From: Platynereis dumerilii
Lineage: Eukaryota > Annelida > Polychaeta > Phyllodocida > Nereididae
DNA: 64,000 nucleotides
Direction: 5' to 3'
NCBI GenBank assembly: GCA_026936325.1
Contig: JAPTHN010000100.1
Location: 876,011 to 940,010 of the forward strand
In this document: positions 20,196-32,021 of the stretch, piece after piece
Layout: every line of letters begins with the position of its first letter
Numbering within the stretch: the first letter of the stretch is position 1
Notes under the pieces: generated by a model
Database searches by the model: none
What the model saw: only the letters and a program-made list of their open reading frames with translations
What the model was told of the DNA's origin: nothing
Position numbers and translations under genes: made by a program

Positions 20196-23100
20196 CAGAT
20201 ATCTAGATAGTAAGCTAGATAGCTAGAATGGTCAGATAGCTAGATAGATACATAGATGGATAGACAGCTAGCAAGATGGATAGATAGCTAGCAAGATAGA
20301 TAGATTGATAGACAGATCGAACGATAGAAAGATAGATAAATAGATAGACATAGATAAATGTGGTTTAAGTATTTACTGACAGACTAATTAAAACAACTGT
20401 GTCATCCAATTCAAGTTTGAACTTCACACGTTTTCCAAACAATAGACCAGCATCAACACCAGGGTTTCTGTTGGGGTGCTCAAAAAGTGAGTCCTGGGGA
20501 CTCAGTGAGGTCTGAAAAAGTGGGTCCCCAGCCAAATTTCTGGGTCCTAGTTTTTTTCATATCATGGCCAAGCGGCCATCACCCAATTACAATTCTTGAA
20601 TATAAGGGAGGGGGCTAGCCTGGCTGGTAGAGCCTTGGGCTCCCAATTGTTGGGACCCAGGTTCGGAAGCTCTCCACAAAATAGTTTTTGCTTTGCTGAA
20701 ACAATTCTTTGTCGCATCCCTCAGTCTTCAGATATATATCAAAGTAGGAACTCCTAGTACAGGGTGAATTTCCTATAAATCTAAAATGGTAAGTTTAAAA
20801 ATGTATTTAGGAGTCGTCTGTAGGACTATATTTCTTTATGCATCTTCAAAAATGCCACAGTCTTGTGAAGCAATATTGGCAATAATTTAGTTACTCAATT
20901 GATTAAAACTGTAGAAGGCTCCAAATGATCTATTATTGACCTATTGAATATGCAATGACATCACAGTAACACAAGCAGTTTGAAGTAATCACTTGCACTT
21001 CCCTGACTGTAACTACTCAAAGGGTGTGACCTGGGTGTCTGCCAGTCCTTGAAAAGCCATGAAAAAATTGCGTTTACCACAAAAGGCCTGGAATCTGCTT
21101 CATACTAATAAAAAAAAGAAACACAGCTGAATATTTTGCGATTTCTTGTGACAGTCAGGTCGCAGATACATTTTTACTATCAGAAAAAAATAATCTGCAT
21201 TCTCTGGAAGATTGGCCTTGATTTTGGGAAAATTTGGGCCAAGAAAAGCCTAGAAAATCCTGGAATTTGATTCCAAAAATGCTGCAGACATCCTGCACTC
21301 AAAGAGACTGCAATGCAAGGGCAATAATGTTCTTCTAAAATTTGAGTTATAAAATACAAGAACTTTTCTGCTGACTTGACTTGTGTTGTGCTGGTATACC
21401 CCGGCAGAGGTGGCGTAACGCTTCGAAAAGTGGGGGGGCACCGGGCTCCGGGGCACCTTGTCTACGGTAATTTCAAGGAGAAAAAGGGCATTTTATGTAT
21501 TTTTGGGCCCAAAAGTGGGGGGGCACGTGCCCCCAGTGCCCCCCCAGCTCCGCCGCCCCTGTACCCCGGCTGACTTGACTTGTGTTGTGCAGTTGATGTT
21601 GATAGGCTAGTAACTGTTACTGTATCCACGTATTCATAACATTTTGTCAAGGACCAACCACTGGTATTTTCATTTTATGCACAATATTTCATTAACGTCT
21701 CTCTACTCAATCACCCTTAAATTAACAAAATATGAATGCACTATTGCAATGCGCTGAGTGAAGCCTGCCTTATTTGGCTGTCCTATCAAGATGTGTGTGC
21801 AGAAGAAAATTTTGAAATGCTAATCTAGTGCATTAATAAAGCACATAGAAGCTTGAAAAATGATCTTATAAAATGCCTTGCATTTTTAGCTGTCAACCCC
21901 TTCCACAATTTTCCTGAGCTTTTCATTGTAAATAGCTAAAAAGTGAGTTACAAAGACAAAAGTGAGACACCAGTTGGTAAACATATATCAAGATGCCTGG
22001 GGTTATTTCTAATATAATTTTCCGTTCAGATAAATGTCCCTGCAATAATTCCTTTCATTTAGCATCATAATATCAAAGCCACTATATGTACATTGTTATT
22101 TTTATTCTTTTAAAATATGTTCACTGCCATATTTGCCTGATAACTGCCGTTGAGTCTGTCCGTTTGTACAGTGTGACTCTGCAGGCTTGGTAGTCATCAA
22201 AGAAACTGAATTGTACAGCAAAAAACATTGTAACAAAGAGTGTGCAGCTGTGGTTCATGTTAAATTTTAATTGAGTGGATTGCCTCCCCTCAAAGATGGC
22301 ATTGATTGCTATGAGAAAGTTCACTTTTACAATGGCCTTCAATGATGGTGGACTTCTTAGAAGGTGTTAATTGAAATATACTAACTCAAGGTGTGAATGT
22401 AATGGCAAATTGGCTAATTGGTGAAGTCTTGATTGCTATTCTGAATTGCCTGACATGGCAAAGGGACAAATATATAGGCCTATGCATTTTCAACGAATTC
22501 TCAGCAATTAATTGAGATATCTTCATGAAAAAACGAAATCATAAAGATTAAGGCACCAGGCTTCAAAAGAGCCTAAAATTCTAATTCTAGCCCTAATAGA
22601 AGTGTCCGAAAACTATCGGGAAGACATCGAACCTGTTTCGGCCAATCAGAGGGCAGTAAAACAATAACAAAAATATTTCTATTTCCTGTTTTGCCGTGAT
22701 TTGGTTGAAACTAAAAACTTAAATTGTAATTAAACAAGACACAAGAGACACACAAAAAAGCAAGACGCCTCAAGTTAGCCAATTCTTCATTAATTTCTTG
22801 AAAAAGAAACTTTGATAAGTGCTTCCTTGACTCTCACAAACGATCCAAAATTTCTGACTACCCCTTCTTATTTAACTGGTTCGCTCACAAATGCGAGTGA
22901 ACTCGCAAATAATCATTTCGTGATAACAGCTGATAACACTAAATGTAGTGGTACCATCGCCAGAACAGACATTCTTGTGCACTTTAAAATGACATTTTCA
23001 ATTGATGGAATAGCTCAGGCAGATTCCACGCAAAGTGCTCTCAGAGGGTACCTTAAACTTACCAACCCTTTCGTTATCTCTCTGTTGCTTCTTGAAGCAA

Positions 23101-26100
23101 GTAAACCTATTACAGCGGTGACATAAACCTTTACTAAGTACATCTGTGAGCTAATGAATAAATATCATTAAAATAATCCTCAAATATGTAGCTTTTTGCT
23201 CTTAAAAAGATATTTTTTTATCCCTCATGAGGACAATTTTGGACGACCAAACTTACTGGTGATTACTTTGGCACTCTGTGGAATCTGCTAAAACCAATTC
23301 AGGAATATGTAATGATCTGTGATTGATAAAACACATCTTGAAAATTATTTTGGAACCATTTTTAATTGTGTTGGTCATGATAAAACTTGAAAAAAATAAA
23401 AAATAAAAAAAGACTGCTAATGTAACTCGATTCCGTCACAGAACACTGAGGTTACATTTAATTTAGCAACTTTTACATGGGAATTTTTCTGTGTTTTTGC
23501 TACTTATGCATATTTCAAATGTGAAATTCTAAAATTTCATTGAAAAATCTTAATTTGCCTACATACATCACCAAAAACATAAACAGCTGTGTGCAGTAGC
23601 TGTTTTTTTATTGCTAATGTAACTACAATTTCGCATCTGTCCATTTCATAGTGTTACATTAGCAAATTTTGTCTGTATAAATTTTGTTAACGAACACATG
23701 ATTAGATCTCAAATTTTTTCTGAACTGAAAGCCAGGTCTCCCAGGAGCAGGACAGGAGTGGCACCCTGCTGGTGTTTTCATTTATATTGCAGTTGTAGCA
23801 TAAAAAAGTTCCATCCTCCATCATTTAACGTTGTTACATTAGCACAAGGCCATATTTTTAGTTACTCTGATCTACCCATCCAATGGTAAACAGTGTTTAC
23901 TAGGGTGTTTCAGGTGCCCCCAATATTTTCCGATCCTGCTTGACCTTGGTCTGGTATTGCGGTTTATATAGTAGAAGTCACATGTAAAATTTGGCCCATT
24001 CTATAAATACTTACCTTTACCAGAATTCACTTGAAGTTTATAATGTAATTCCCCATTGGCGAACTTGCAAATCCTGAAGATATTGCAGAAATCAATGAAG
24101 GAATAGATATTTTTTCCTCAATCCATAGTTTCTGAGTAAGTTTTGGGAGGGCAATTCAAATCTGGCATCAACTATTTTATAGCAGGTCTTCCTAATGATC
24201 TAGGAAGTTTTGAATTTCCTAAAATTCTGCCGTTTTATGCATATTTTCACAAATTTGACAGCTTCTGGTAGCTTGGTAAATGGGGTTATACAAAAAATGA
24301 CACCAGATTTGAATTTCCCTCCCAAAAGTTACTCAGGAACTGTGGATTGAGAAAAAAATATTGATTTCTTCATTGGTTTTGAAATATCTTGAGAATTTGC
24401 AGGTTCGCCAATGGGGAATTACATTATAAACTTCAAGTGAATTCTGGTAAAGGTAGGTATTTATAGAATGGGCCAAAATTTTACATGTGGCTTTTATTAT
24501 ATAAACTGCAATACCAGACCAAGGTCAAGCTAGATCGGAAAATATTGGGGGCACCTGAAACACCCTAGTGTTTACCCATGATTTTATTTACTGGATTTAC
24601 ACGTTAAAAGATTTTGATTGCTGTTTTTTTTGTCCTGCCAGCTATCCCCAGAAAAAGCAGCCTGAGAAAATCTAAGAAGCTACGAATCAATTATGTCTGG
24701 CCTTATCCGTCTTTGTGTTAATGTAACTTGTCATTTTGCTGCTTTTCGTAGAATCTGCCCTCAGCAATATTCAACATTCAGTGCCTCAGGAATGTCATTC
24801 ATGTCTTGTTTGGAGCTCTTGCTGTAAATGCATCCTTCACTCTTAACAAAAAGGTTTTATATGGAACCTTTAATGGTTCTTTAAGCTGGTATAGATAAGG
24901 AACCCTGAAAGGTTCATTATTCAACTTTTAAAAAGGTTCCAATAGCAAACAAAAACAGCACTTAGATAATCCAGCTGCACTGAACTCCCATGATGGAATC
25001 CCTTTCTCTCAAGTTGGTAGCATAGGGCTCCATCATGGGGCCTTCCTGCCAAGTATACATATATATATGGAATCTTTTCAATTCAGTTGAACCTTAAAAT
25101 AATTTAGAACCTTTATTCGACTGTGGGTTCTTTATACATACCATTAAGAACCCCCTGCAAACAGAAGTGGCCACGCTCCCCAGACACAGCCACAACCAAC
25201 TCACTCCAACTACAGAGCTCTGATTAGAATTACTTTCAGGACAAATTTTATCAGCTAGATTAAACACGGAAATACTTGTTGGGGCTATTCCATATACAAA
25301 TTTACACCATTATTTCGGAAATAAGTATGGATCAATTTAATGCTTTGAGTACACAGTTTAATGCTATGAGAAACACTAATTCTCTTTTTTATTATATATA
25401 TGCCTACATAAGAAATGATTTAATTTATAAATAAATATCCACCTGCGCAGGGCCAGCCACATCTTCACTACTAACACCACCAGGCTTTGATTCCTCTTCA
25501 TCTTCTTTGTAATAAATATAGTCAATGTCTTCATCATCATCAGTGTCATCATCGTCATTTACGGACACTGCAGGCTGTGAAGAAAACAATAAAGTATACA
25601 GAAAGGGGGGGTTCTGGGACAATAACATTATTTTTGCACCACCAAGGATAGTAATTTTAGATTTGACATTTTGAATTTAAACAAGATAATAACAACACTT
25701 TTAACAAGCCATTGTTTGTGTAATACACTCCTGCTCATAAATATGGAACATTTTTTGAAAAAAAGTGTGAAATAAAATTAAATTTCAGAGTGTGAATATA
25801 AGCCAGGTCGATTGTAAAGGTCAAGTAATCTTCTCTTATCACTCTTTAAAAGCCCCAACTACATTCTTGCAAGAATTTTAAATTTTGGTTGAATGAACCT
25901 CACCCTAATAAAAACCCCGAATTTCCATATTTCGTGCTACTGTAACTTTTCCTGGGGTTAACGCTGCAGCAATGCAACAGCATGCGCCTTAAACAACAAC
26001 ATGTTCTTCCCTTTAGCGGTCATTTGAGGCAGCTACCATTGAATGAGACTATCATGTGCTCCATTAGAAGTTGCTAAAGTTGTCAATTTCAATGGAGAAT

Positions 26101-29100
26101 GTTGAAGTATTCCATATTTATGAGCAACGGCGTGCATGCAAAACAAACTTTAAGATGTCAAGGTAGTGTATCATCCCAAGGGGCACACAACGTAAACACA
26201 AAGTTGCTAATTGGTGGAGGGCTTGTCTGTTGGTCACATAAAAATGTATGGCAGAAATAATGTTGCCACAATCATGCACAATGTGAACACGACATTTTCA
26301 ACAACATTGTGAAACTTTGCCACCATGTTGCATTCTAAATGTCATATCATTAGGTAAAGGTAAAGGTGTTCTTATTTAACGTGGGCAGCCAACGAGAGTC
26401 ACCACCTGGAGTGGATGGAACAACTTATTTCCAGTTGAGCCCACGGCATGTGTCATTTACCTTCCTGACATCCAGACTAGGCTAGTGCTGCTGGCAACAG
26501 TACCCAATTAAGCAATCACCCAGTGCTGAATTGTCAGTTGGGAACCCAGCAGCGGTGGGGAGTTGAACCTGGGTCGCCGGCTCAGCAGTCCAGCATGCTA
26601 ACCACTACACCACTGAGCCCCCTGACAGTTCTTCATTTTACTTTGAGACAACATCATTTCTACCATACAATTCAATGTAATTTTCACGAAAATTGTGGCA
26701 TTGCACAATGTTGCTGCACTGCAGATGTGCCTATTTGGATCATCTTTTTGTAAAATTCATCTTCTACACTTTAATGGCTCATACCTTAGCAGTAGGTCGG
26801 ACTGGACTCCCGACTTCCTCATACGCTTCGCCATCATCCTCCACAGGTGCTGTTACTGCTGCAAAATTAATTTTACATTTACCACATTTTCTCCTTTTTT
26901 GCCATATTTCTTTTATATCAACCGGCATTTCAATGCAGAATAATTCTTTCTTACAGTTTATTTTCCTTTTTCATCCAGGCTTCGATGTTTCGAGCTTAGG
27001 CAAGAATAGAAATTTATGCATTTGGTGAGAACTGAGATTAACAACAGTTGCTCTTGAAAGTAAGAATTCCCTTGAATGATTTGCCATTGAAGACCATGAA
27101 ATGATGCTTGTATTATACGATCGAGGTTTCCTACTAGTACTACATGAACTAGTAATCTGGCCATTGAATTGGAATCAGGGGTCCTGATGCTTGACAGAGG
27201 TTATAATCTTGCAAATATGGTACATTTTTTTGTTAGAAGAAAATCCATAGAATATCAAAATACCTTCTTTGTAACCCAGGGCATTCATCCAACTCCGCAG
27301 TTCAGTGTCATTGCTTGCAAAAAACTGAAAGACAAATTAAGTTCTTGTTGATATTAGGTCAATAAGTTTAGCTAAAATACAGATATGGATAGATATATAG
27401 CAAAGGCTGGATTTAAAGAGAGATCCAGTTGTTTGCAAAATGAGAAAGGTGCTCCAGTAAATTGCAGCATTTCTGGTAAATGACGTTGGCCCAAGTATTG
27501 ATTGCTTTGTAGATCTTGTATTTCCAAACCAGAACATTGAAAATAAGGATCGAGTAAAACAGAACTTTCCACATACCACATGACTTCCAGAAGAAGCGCA
27601 CACGACCTCAAAACCAAACGGAACTTTCTTGCCTCCATCATACTTCTTGACTGTGGCAGCTGAAACAATATTTTTGAAAGGGTGTATTATGAAGCTGGCT
27701 ATCTTTTACGGGTATTTGCCAAGAACGTGAGGCATTTCAATCATTTGCTGGTACAGTTTTTAGTTGGGCATTCATCATTGAGCTGGCCTCCTAAAACAGT
27801 ACAAGGAAGGTTGGCAAGTCTTGAATGGACAACCCTGCTCCCCATAAGTACCACATTTAGATCAGGGTGGTCATTTCAGCAAATTCTCAGGTATTTGCCA
27901 ACCATGGTGTGTCTGTATTCAATACAGAAGTACTTAAGTACTCAAGTACTTGTTAACAGCCCTGCTGTATTGGTAATGAGCACCATTGGCTGTGCACTCT
28001 TGAAGCAAAAGGTTCTTGATTGTGTATATAAAGAACCCACAGCTGAAGAAAGGTTCTAAATTTTGTTAAGGGTTCAACTGAATTGGAAAGCTTCAATACT
28101 GGCGGAAAGGCCCTATGATGGAACCCAATGCTCCCAACTTGACAGAAAGGGGTTCCATTGTGGGAGTTCAGTGCAGTTGGATTATCTAAGTGTTGTTTTT
28201 GTTTTCTGTTGGAACCTTTTTAAAAGTTTAATAATGAACCTTTTAGGGTTCCTTATCTATACCAGCTTAGAAAACCCTTTAAGGTTCCATATAAAACATT
28301 TTGTTATGAATGTGGTCTTGTGTTGTGAACAGATGTAATGCCCATGAGCTAGAGCGCAAGTTTTACACCTTGCCAATCGGCCTTTGCATGGTTTTGCCAT
28401 ATTATTAATAATGGGGTACTGATCAATAGAATATAATATTTATTTAAACCTACTACTCAAATTGATTTGGCCCTTCTGCTTTTTGTCCGTGGGTTTTTCG
28501 TAAATGTAAAATGCCCCGTCCATGACGCCACACCATTTTTTCTTGGGTTTGCCCATGATGCCATCTGAAATTTGAAACTTTGTCATTATAAAACTAGTAT
28601 TTAGCAGAGTTGCAAAGAAATTAAAATTATCAAAAATCTGATTTATTTAGTATAAATCAGTTTTTTTTTAATTTTTTAAATCAGATTTAAAGCAACCTAT
28701 TGAATTTGTTTTTAAGTAAAATGGTTTTTCGAAGAGCCCAAAGTCATGATATGTGATAAACTCTTCTTATCTGCATCTTCTGTAATGGGAAAAATTAATT
28801 TCACCCCACAAAAGTCATGTAGTCAAGGTGAGATGCATTGCTGTAGATAAGTAAAAAAAACTTTACTTTTTTCAAGAGCAACACCTTTCCACAGAATAAT
28901 TATCGGTTGTGTGTCAATTCAAGAGTGGAATTTTGACAATTTTTTTTTTTTGCAGTTCCCATTGCAAGGAATAACTAATAAATGAGAAAAGTTGTACTTG
29001 TTAGATTCCAAGAGACTTAACAAGGTTTTATTATATCACTGAGTCACAGTTTTTTTAATACTTGGATAGCTGCTTTCCATAGAATATCATACTTTGGAAC

Positions 29101-31717
29101 AAAATAATTAATTAAATTATTATTTATTTACTATTTTTTGTGTGTTGCTGTTTTATTGTTTCATGAGTGTATACACTCTTGGCATGAGACTAGGAACTTG
29201 GTGCATGACAGAGGAGATACTTCATTGCATCATGAACTGGATTAAAGTAAGTGGAGAACCACTGAACATGATGTTTTAACTATGTTTTGGACGCTACCTG
29301 TGGTGTTTCATTATCCTTGCAGTCATCCCTCACCATCTACAGTGTAGCACACTGGCTGGAGCCGACACATCAGTAGTTCCATAAAATCCATCAATTTGTA
29401 CAGGAGAGGACAGCACCTCTCAATTGCTTGACAAGAAAATCACTGGACTCATGCAATTGAGAGTACTGGGCAGTGCTGCCCTCTTTGGTAATTTTAACTT
29501 GATGGTCAAATTACCAGTCTAAGGCTTTGCCCCCAGTTGCAACCCAGTGAGGCCCATTACCATAGACAATGCAACTACCTGCACAAATTCATGGATTTTA
29601 TGGAACCACAGGTGCCTCAGCTCCAAACAATGTGCTAGATGGTGAGAAATGACTGCAAGGATCATGAAACACTACAGTTATTGTGGAAAAATTGGTTAAA
29701 TCACTGTTAAATATAGTGTACAATCCCCAAGAACTTTTGTTTACATTCCTAATTGCACACTCTTCTGTATGTACCATTTTTGTACCATGTCTATTTGTGA
29801 ATCCACTCGTGCCCTGGTATCTTCACTGCAGCTTTGATTCCAAAACCAATTCAAGTGTGAAGGTGTAAAATGAGCCATTACAGCGTTAATAAGCAAACTA
29901 TGTGCAATTTTCTAACATGCAGTGATTTTAAATGTAAATCATTGATTTATATCACTGATTTAAATCAAATGATTTAAATCAGGCAACCTCATATTTAAGC
30001 TGAAAAATCATGCTTGTGAGTCGCCTTTCGTGGCATATGTTGTAACATACCATGTAATATATTGTGCAAGTTCAAGTTTATTTTCAGTTTGGAAGATTTC
30101 TGTGATTCTGAAATTTGATTTATAAATTTACGATACATAATTATTTCAATGCATAAATTAAATTATTGAAACAAATTAGCATTGCTGGTCAATTTTGATA
30201 CAATATCCGAAATCTTAGTTGCATGGATACCTTTAAGAGACATGTTTGTAAATAATGTTATGGTGCTATGATTTAGTGTATTATATTTTCAGTGGTGTAA
30301 TTACTAGTCATATAATTGTATTTTAGATGTATTTTATTCTTCATTTAATGACATTTTATACTTGATCATGTTTTTTTTAAACAATTTATAATTAATTTTT
30401 CGGTGCATTGTAATAGGCAACTTTGAAAACAGTTTTACTGAATAGGCTACCCTCTGTAAATATACAGAAGTAGTTGATAAACAAATTGAAAAAGAAATCA
30501 CTAATTATTTCACTAAATTTGAATGGCCTAATGATTTTAAACAGTAACAAACCTGACTTCTTCTTCAGATAACCGGAGATGGTTGCTCTGGCCAAAATTT
30601 CACTTCCGGATATGGTACCCGATTTCGCCCCTCCAAAAGAAAAGAAAATTAATTGTGATTTAGTTTATAAATAAAAAATGAAATCCTTTGATAATGTTCA
30701 TTAGAATATCATACTATTGACCCTGAATCTCGAATATCGTTTGGAGTGTAAAATTATCTCTGTATAGTAATTTTGAGACATACGGTATACGATAAGATGC
30801 AATAAGATACGATATGATATAAATTATTAATCACAAGTTGTTTTGAAATGCTATATATATACAGTACAAATATATAATTAAGAAAAGACATGGCACATGA
30901 AAGGAATCATCATATACACATTCAAGAAATGATGAGAAATACTGCCTCACCTTCAGCATCCACAATGTTTGGAATACTGTCAGATCTGCTGAGGGAAGGT
31001 GGTTTGTCTAAATAAAGTAAAAATTAAAACAAAAATACATAAATGAAGATTTACTTTGACATTAAATCTATTGTTTACTTTTGATCATCCAGGTTAGCCT
31101 CGCCATATATTTTGTACCTTTTGGTGATTCGGATTGACTTCTGAGAACTGGAAATGTGTCCTTGATGCGCTCGACAAGTTTTTTTAGTATGACTTTTTCC
31201 TCTTCTGCTTTCGATGACAGTTTTTCTTTGGATAGAGTTTCATCGATAAAATGTGTGAATGCTGAAATGTACAAAATTATAATCAGGTAACACTGAAAGT
31301 AATTTAGGAGAGAGTTTAACTTAAAAATAGAATGCTCACTTACTTCAAAAGGGTGAACCAATTCAACCTAATGATAAGTCTGCACATGAATACACAATAA
31401 TCATATTGTTGAACCATTGTCACAATACTTATTCCCAGATAGTGATGGTTTTCGGTTTTCCTGAAGCTGTTCAACTGCATGATTATATGTACTTAATTAT
31501 GCACAGTCTACATGATATATTCTTCTATGCAAATATGTTGGTAAAGGAGGTCAAAACATTCTAAACAAAAAGTTGGAGATCAAACAGAAAAGCAAAGTTG
31601 CCTATAAATAAATTGGCACTCCAAGTACTAACAGTACCTAACTACCTATACTACAAGACCTGTTGGTACCTTACCTGTAATGACATCTTTCACTCTTTCT
31701 TCAAATAAAGTCCCCAT
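18023..31717 (-). CDS. SKAP: SKAP-like adaptor: N-terminal helix, PH domain, acidic Tyr linker, SH3
   Basis: Eleven minus-strand exons with consensus splice sites join in phase into 374 codons (373 residues; human SKAP2 is 359): 31675-31717 (ATG at 31717), 31118-31261, 30951-31007, 30553-30630, 28454-28564, 27577-27659, 27264-27324, 26785-26858, 25443-25574, 18505-18618 and 18023-18247 (stop TGA at 18023). Residues about 15-62 form a charged helix like the SKAP N-terminal dimerisation region. Residues about 97-190 are a PH domain (TISGYLKKKS...KKWCGVMDGAFYIYEKP...KKQKG...FGFEVVCAS...FFASNDTELRSWMNAL), the membrane phosphoinositide-binding module. Residues 193-299 are acidic with candidate phosphotyrosine sites YEEV, YIYY and YDDV. 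Residues about 307-365 are the SH3 domain. Exon 5 has two possible donors; 28454 keeps the frame. A poly(A) signal is at 17977-17982. Intron 9 is 6.8 kb and full of transposon relics. The last two exons are duplicated in inverse orientation at 213-905. Confidence 0.92.
18957..19430. repeat. G-rich-ended MITE-like segment
   Basis: Starts near GCATAGCCATTAGGGG and has a G-run followed by CAACTTGCCCCCTGAAC. The interior is a degenerate purine-rich repeat (AAATGGGGAAATGGTAAG-like units, 19060-19200). Near its right side GCGTATCCAGGA and a G-run recur in a similar layout. Boundaries are uncertain and I could not find a clear target duplication. Confidence 0.4.
19545..19755 (+). repeat. SINE 3' portion with (TATC)n tail
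   Basis: The segment beginning GGATGTCATTCGGATGAGAC and ending in a short TATC array resembles the conserved core and tail of SINEs common in marine invertebrates (the 'Nin-like' domain, from memory). I see no clear tRNA head upstream, so it is 5' truncated or its head is decayed. Confidence 0.5.
20106..20360. repeat. (GATA)n microsatellite, degenerate at its right side
   Basis: A nearly pure GATA array of about 90 bp is followed by about 160 bp of decayed GATA/GCTA units. It lies in intron 9 of the SKAP gene. Confidence 0.95.
21405..21561. mobile_element. short hAT-type MITE with 8-bp target duplication
   Basis: The 157-bp element starts CAGAGGTGGCG and ends CCGCCGCCCCTG. It has internal G- and C-runs and is flanked by perfect 8-bp repeats TACCCCGG (21397-21404 and 21562-21569). 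A 21-bp word starting CTGACTTGACTTG also occurs on both sides beyond the duplication, so the target site lay within or next to a local duplication. Confidence 0.85.
23901..24567. mobile_element. hAT-type MITE with very long inverted repeats
   Basis: The 667-bp element begins TAGGGTGTTTCAGGTGCCCC and ends with its complement. Flanking 8-bp repeats GTGTTTAC are perfect (23893-23900 and 24568-24575). The inverted arms extend about 290 bp each, with small differences, around a short centre. No coding frame is present. Located in intron 9 of SKAP. Confidence 0.92.
24838..25150 (-). mobile_element. GGTTC-rich MITE, copy 2 (inverted)
   Basis: This is an inverted copy of the family at 1270-1539. It starts CACTCTTAACAAAAAGG and shares the central TCTCTCAAGTTGGTAGC-like block and the repeated GAACC/GGTTC words. 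The right boundary is approximate. Confidence 0.7.
25726..26134. mobile_element. Tc1-like MITE with GCTCATAAATATGGAA ends
   Basis: The left end after TA is CACTCCTGCTCATAAATATG; the right end is its inverse (CATATTTATGAGCAACGGCGTG in part). About 409 bp, non-coding. A lone end of the same kind (TTCCATATTTATGAGCA) is seen near 15367-15383. Confidence 0.75.
26355..26620 (-). repeat. tRNA-derived SINE
   Basis: Read on the minus strand it starts with a tRNA-like head: A box TAGTGGTTAGCATGCTGG (26590-26607) and B box GGTTCAACTCC (26559-26569). It continues about 200 bp through an unrelated body and ends in TTTACCTTTACC repeats. The head lacks a paired acceptor stem, so it is a SINE rather than a tRNA gene. 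Confidence 0.75.
28020..28312 (+). mobile_element. GGTTC-rich MITE, copy 3
   Basis: Same orientation and layout as 1270-1539: AAAGGTTCTAAATTTTGTTA near the start, the CCCAACTTGACAGAAAGGGG block in the middle and TTCCATATAAAACATTTTGT near the end. It lies in intron 5 of SKAP. Confidence 0.7.
28605..29990. mobile_element. decayed hAT-like element carrying an inserted MITE
   Basis: The outer ends CAGAGTTGC and GGCAACCTC, with subterminal AAATCTGATTTA and TGATTTAAATCAGGC, fit hAT termini. Flanks (GTATTTAG and ATATTTAA) are only partly alike. Inside, about 29300-29676, is a separate foldback unit whose ends (GTGTTTCATTATCCTTGCAG and its inverse) pair over roughly 100 bp. No transposase frame was recognised. 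Confidence 0.5.
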
Positions 31718-32021
31718 TTTGTTTTTTCAGCTCATATTCTGTTTATAAATATATGTGCACACTAACTTCCTGAATATACACCAAGAAATGTCATGAACAA
31801 ATATAATATAGGCTGAAGGACATGCTTGAGTGAATTTTCTACAAGAGTGAATTTCCTCCATACCAAGGTGGCAGTCTGTGTGATTTTGTGATTTTACCCC
31901 ACCTGGTGTAAATGCAAAAAAAACTATGATCCATTGTTCCATTGTTATTTTCATTGTTAATTAGTCATGGATAAATCGTCGAGAATATTTGACCTTATTT
32001 GACGTTATGGCTTCATGTTAA

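Noticed and set aside
22812-23126. 104-codon + frame in SKAP intron 9
   Set aside because: Starts without a convincing ATG context, no homology recognised, antisense to the host gene.
26555-26620. Possible tRNA gene on the minus strand
   Set aside because: A and B boxes are good, but there is no paired acceptor stem and the sequence continues into a SINE body with a TTTACC tail.
27682-28059. 125-codon + frame antisense to SKAP
   Set aside because: Runs through intron and into the GGTTC MITE; no motif.
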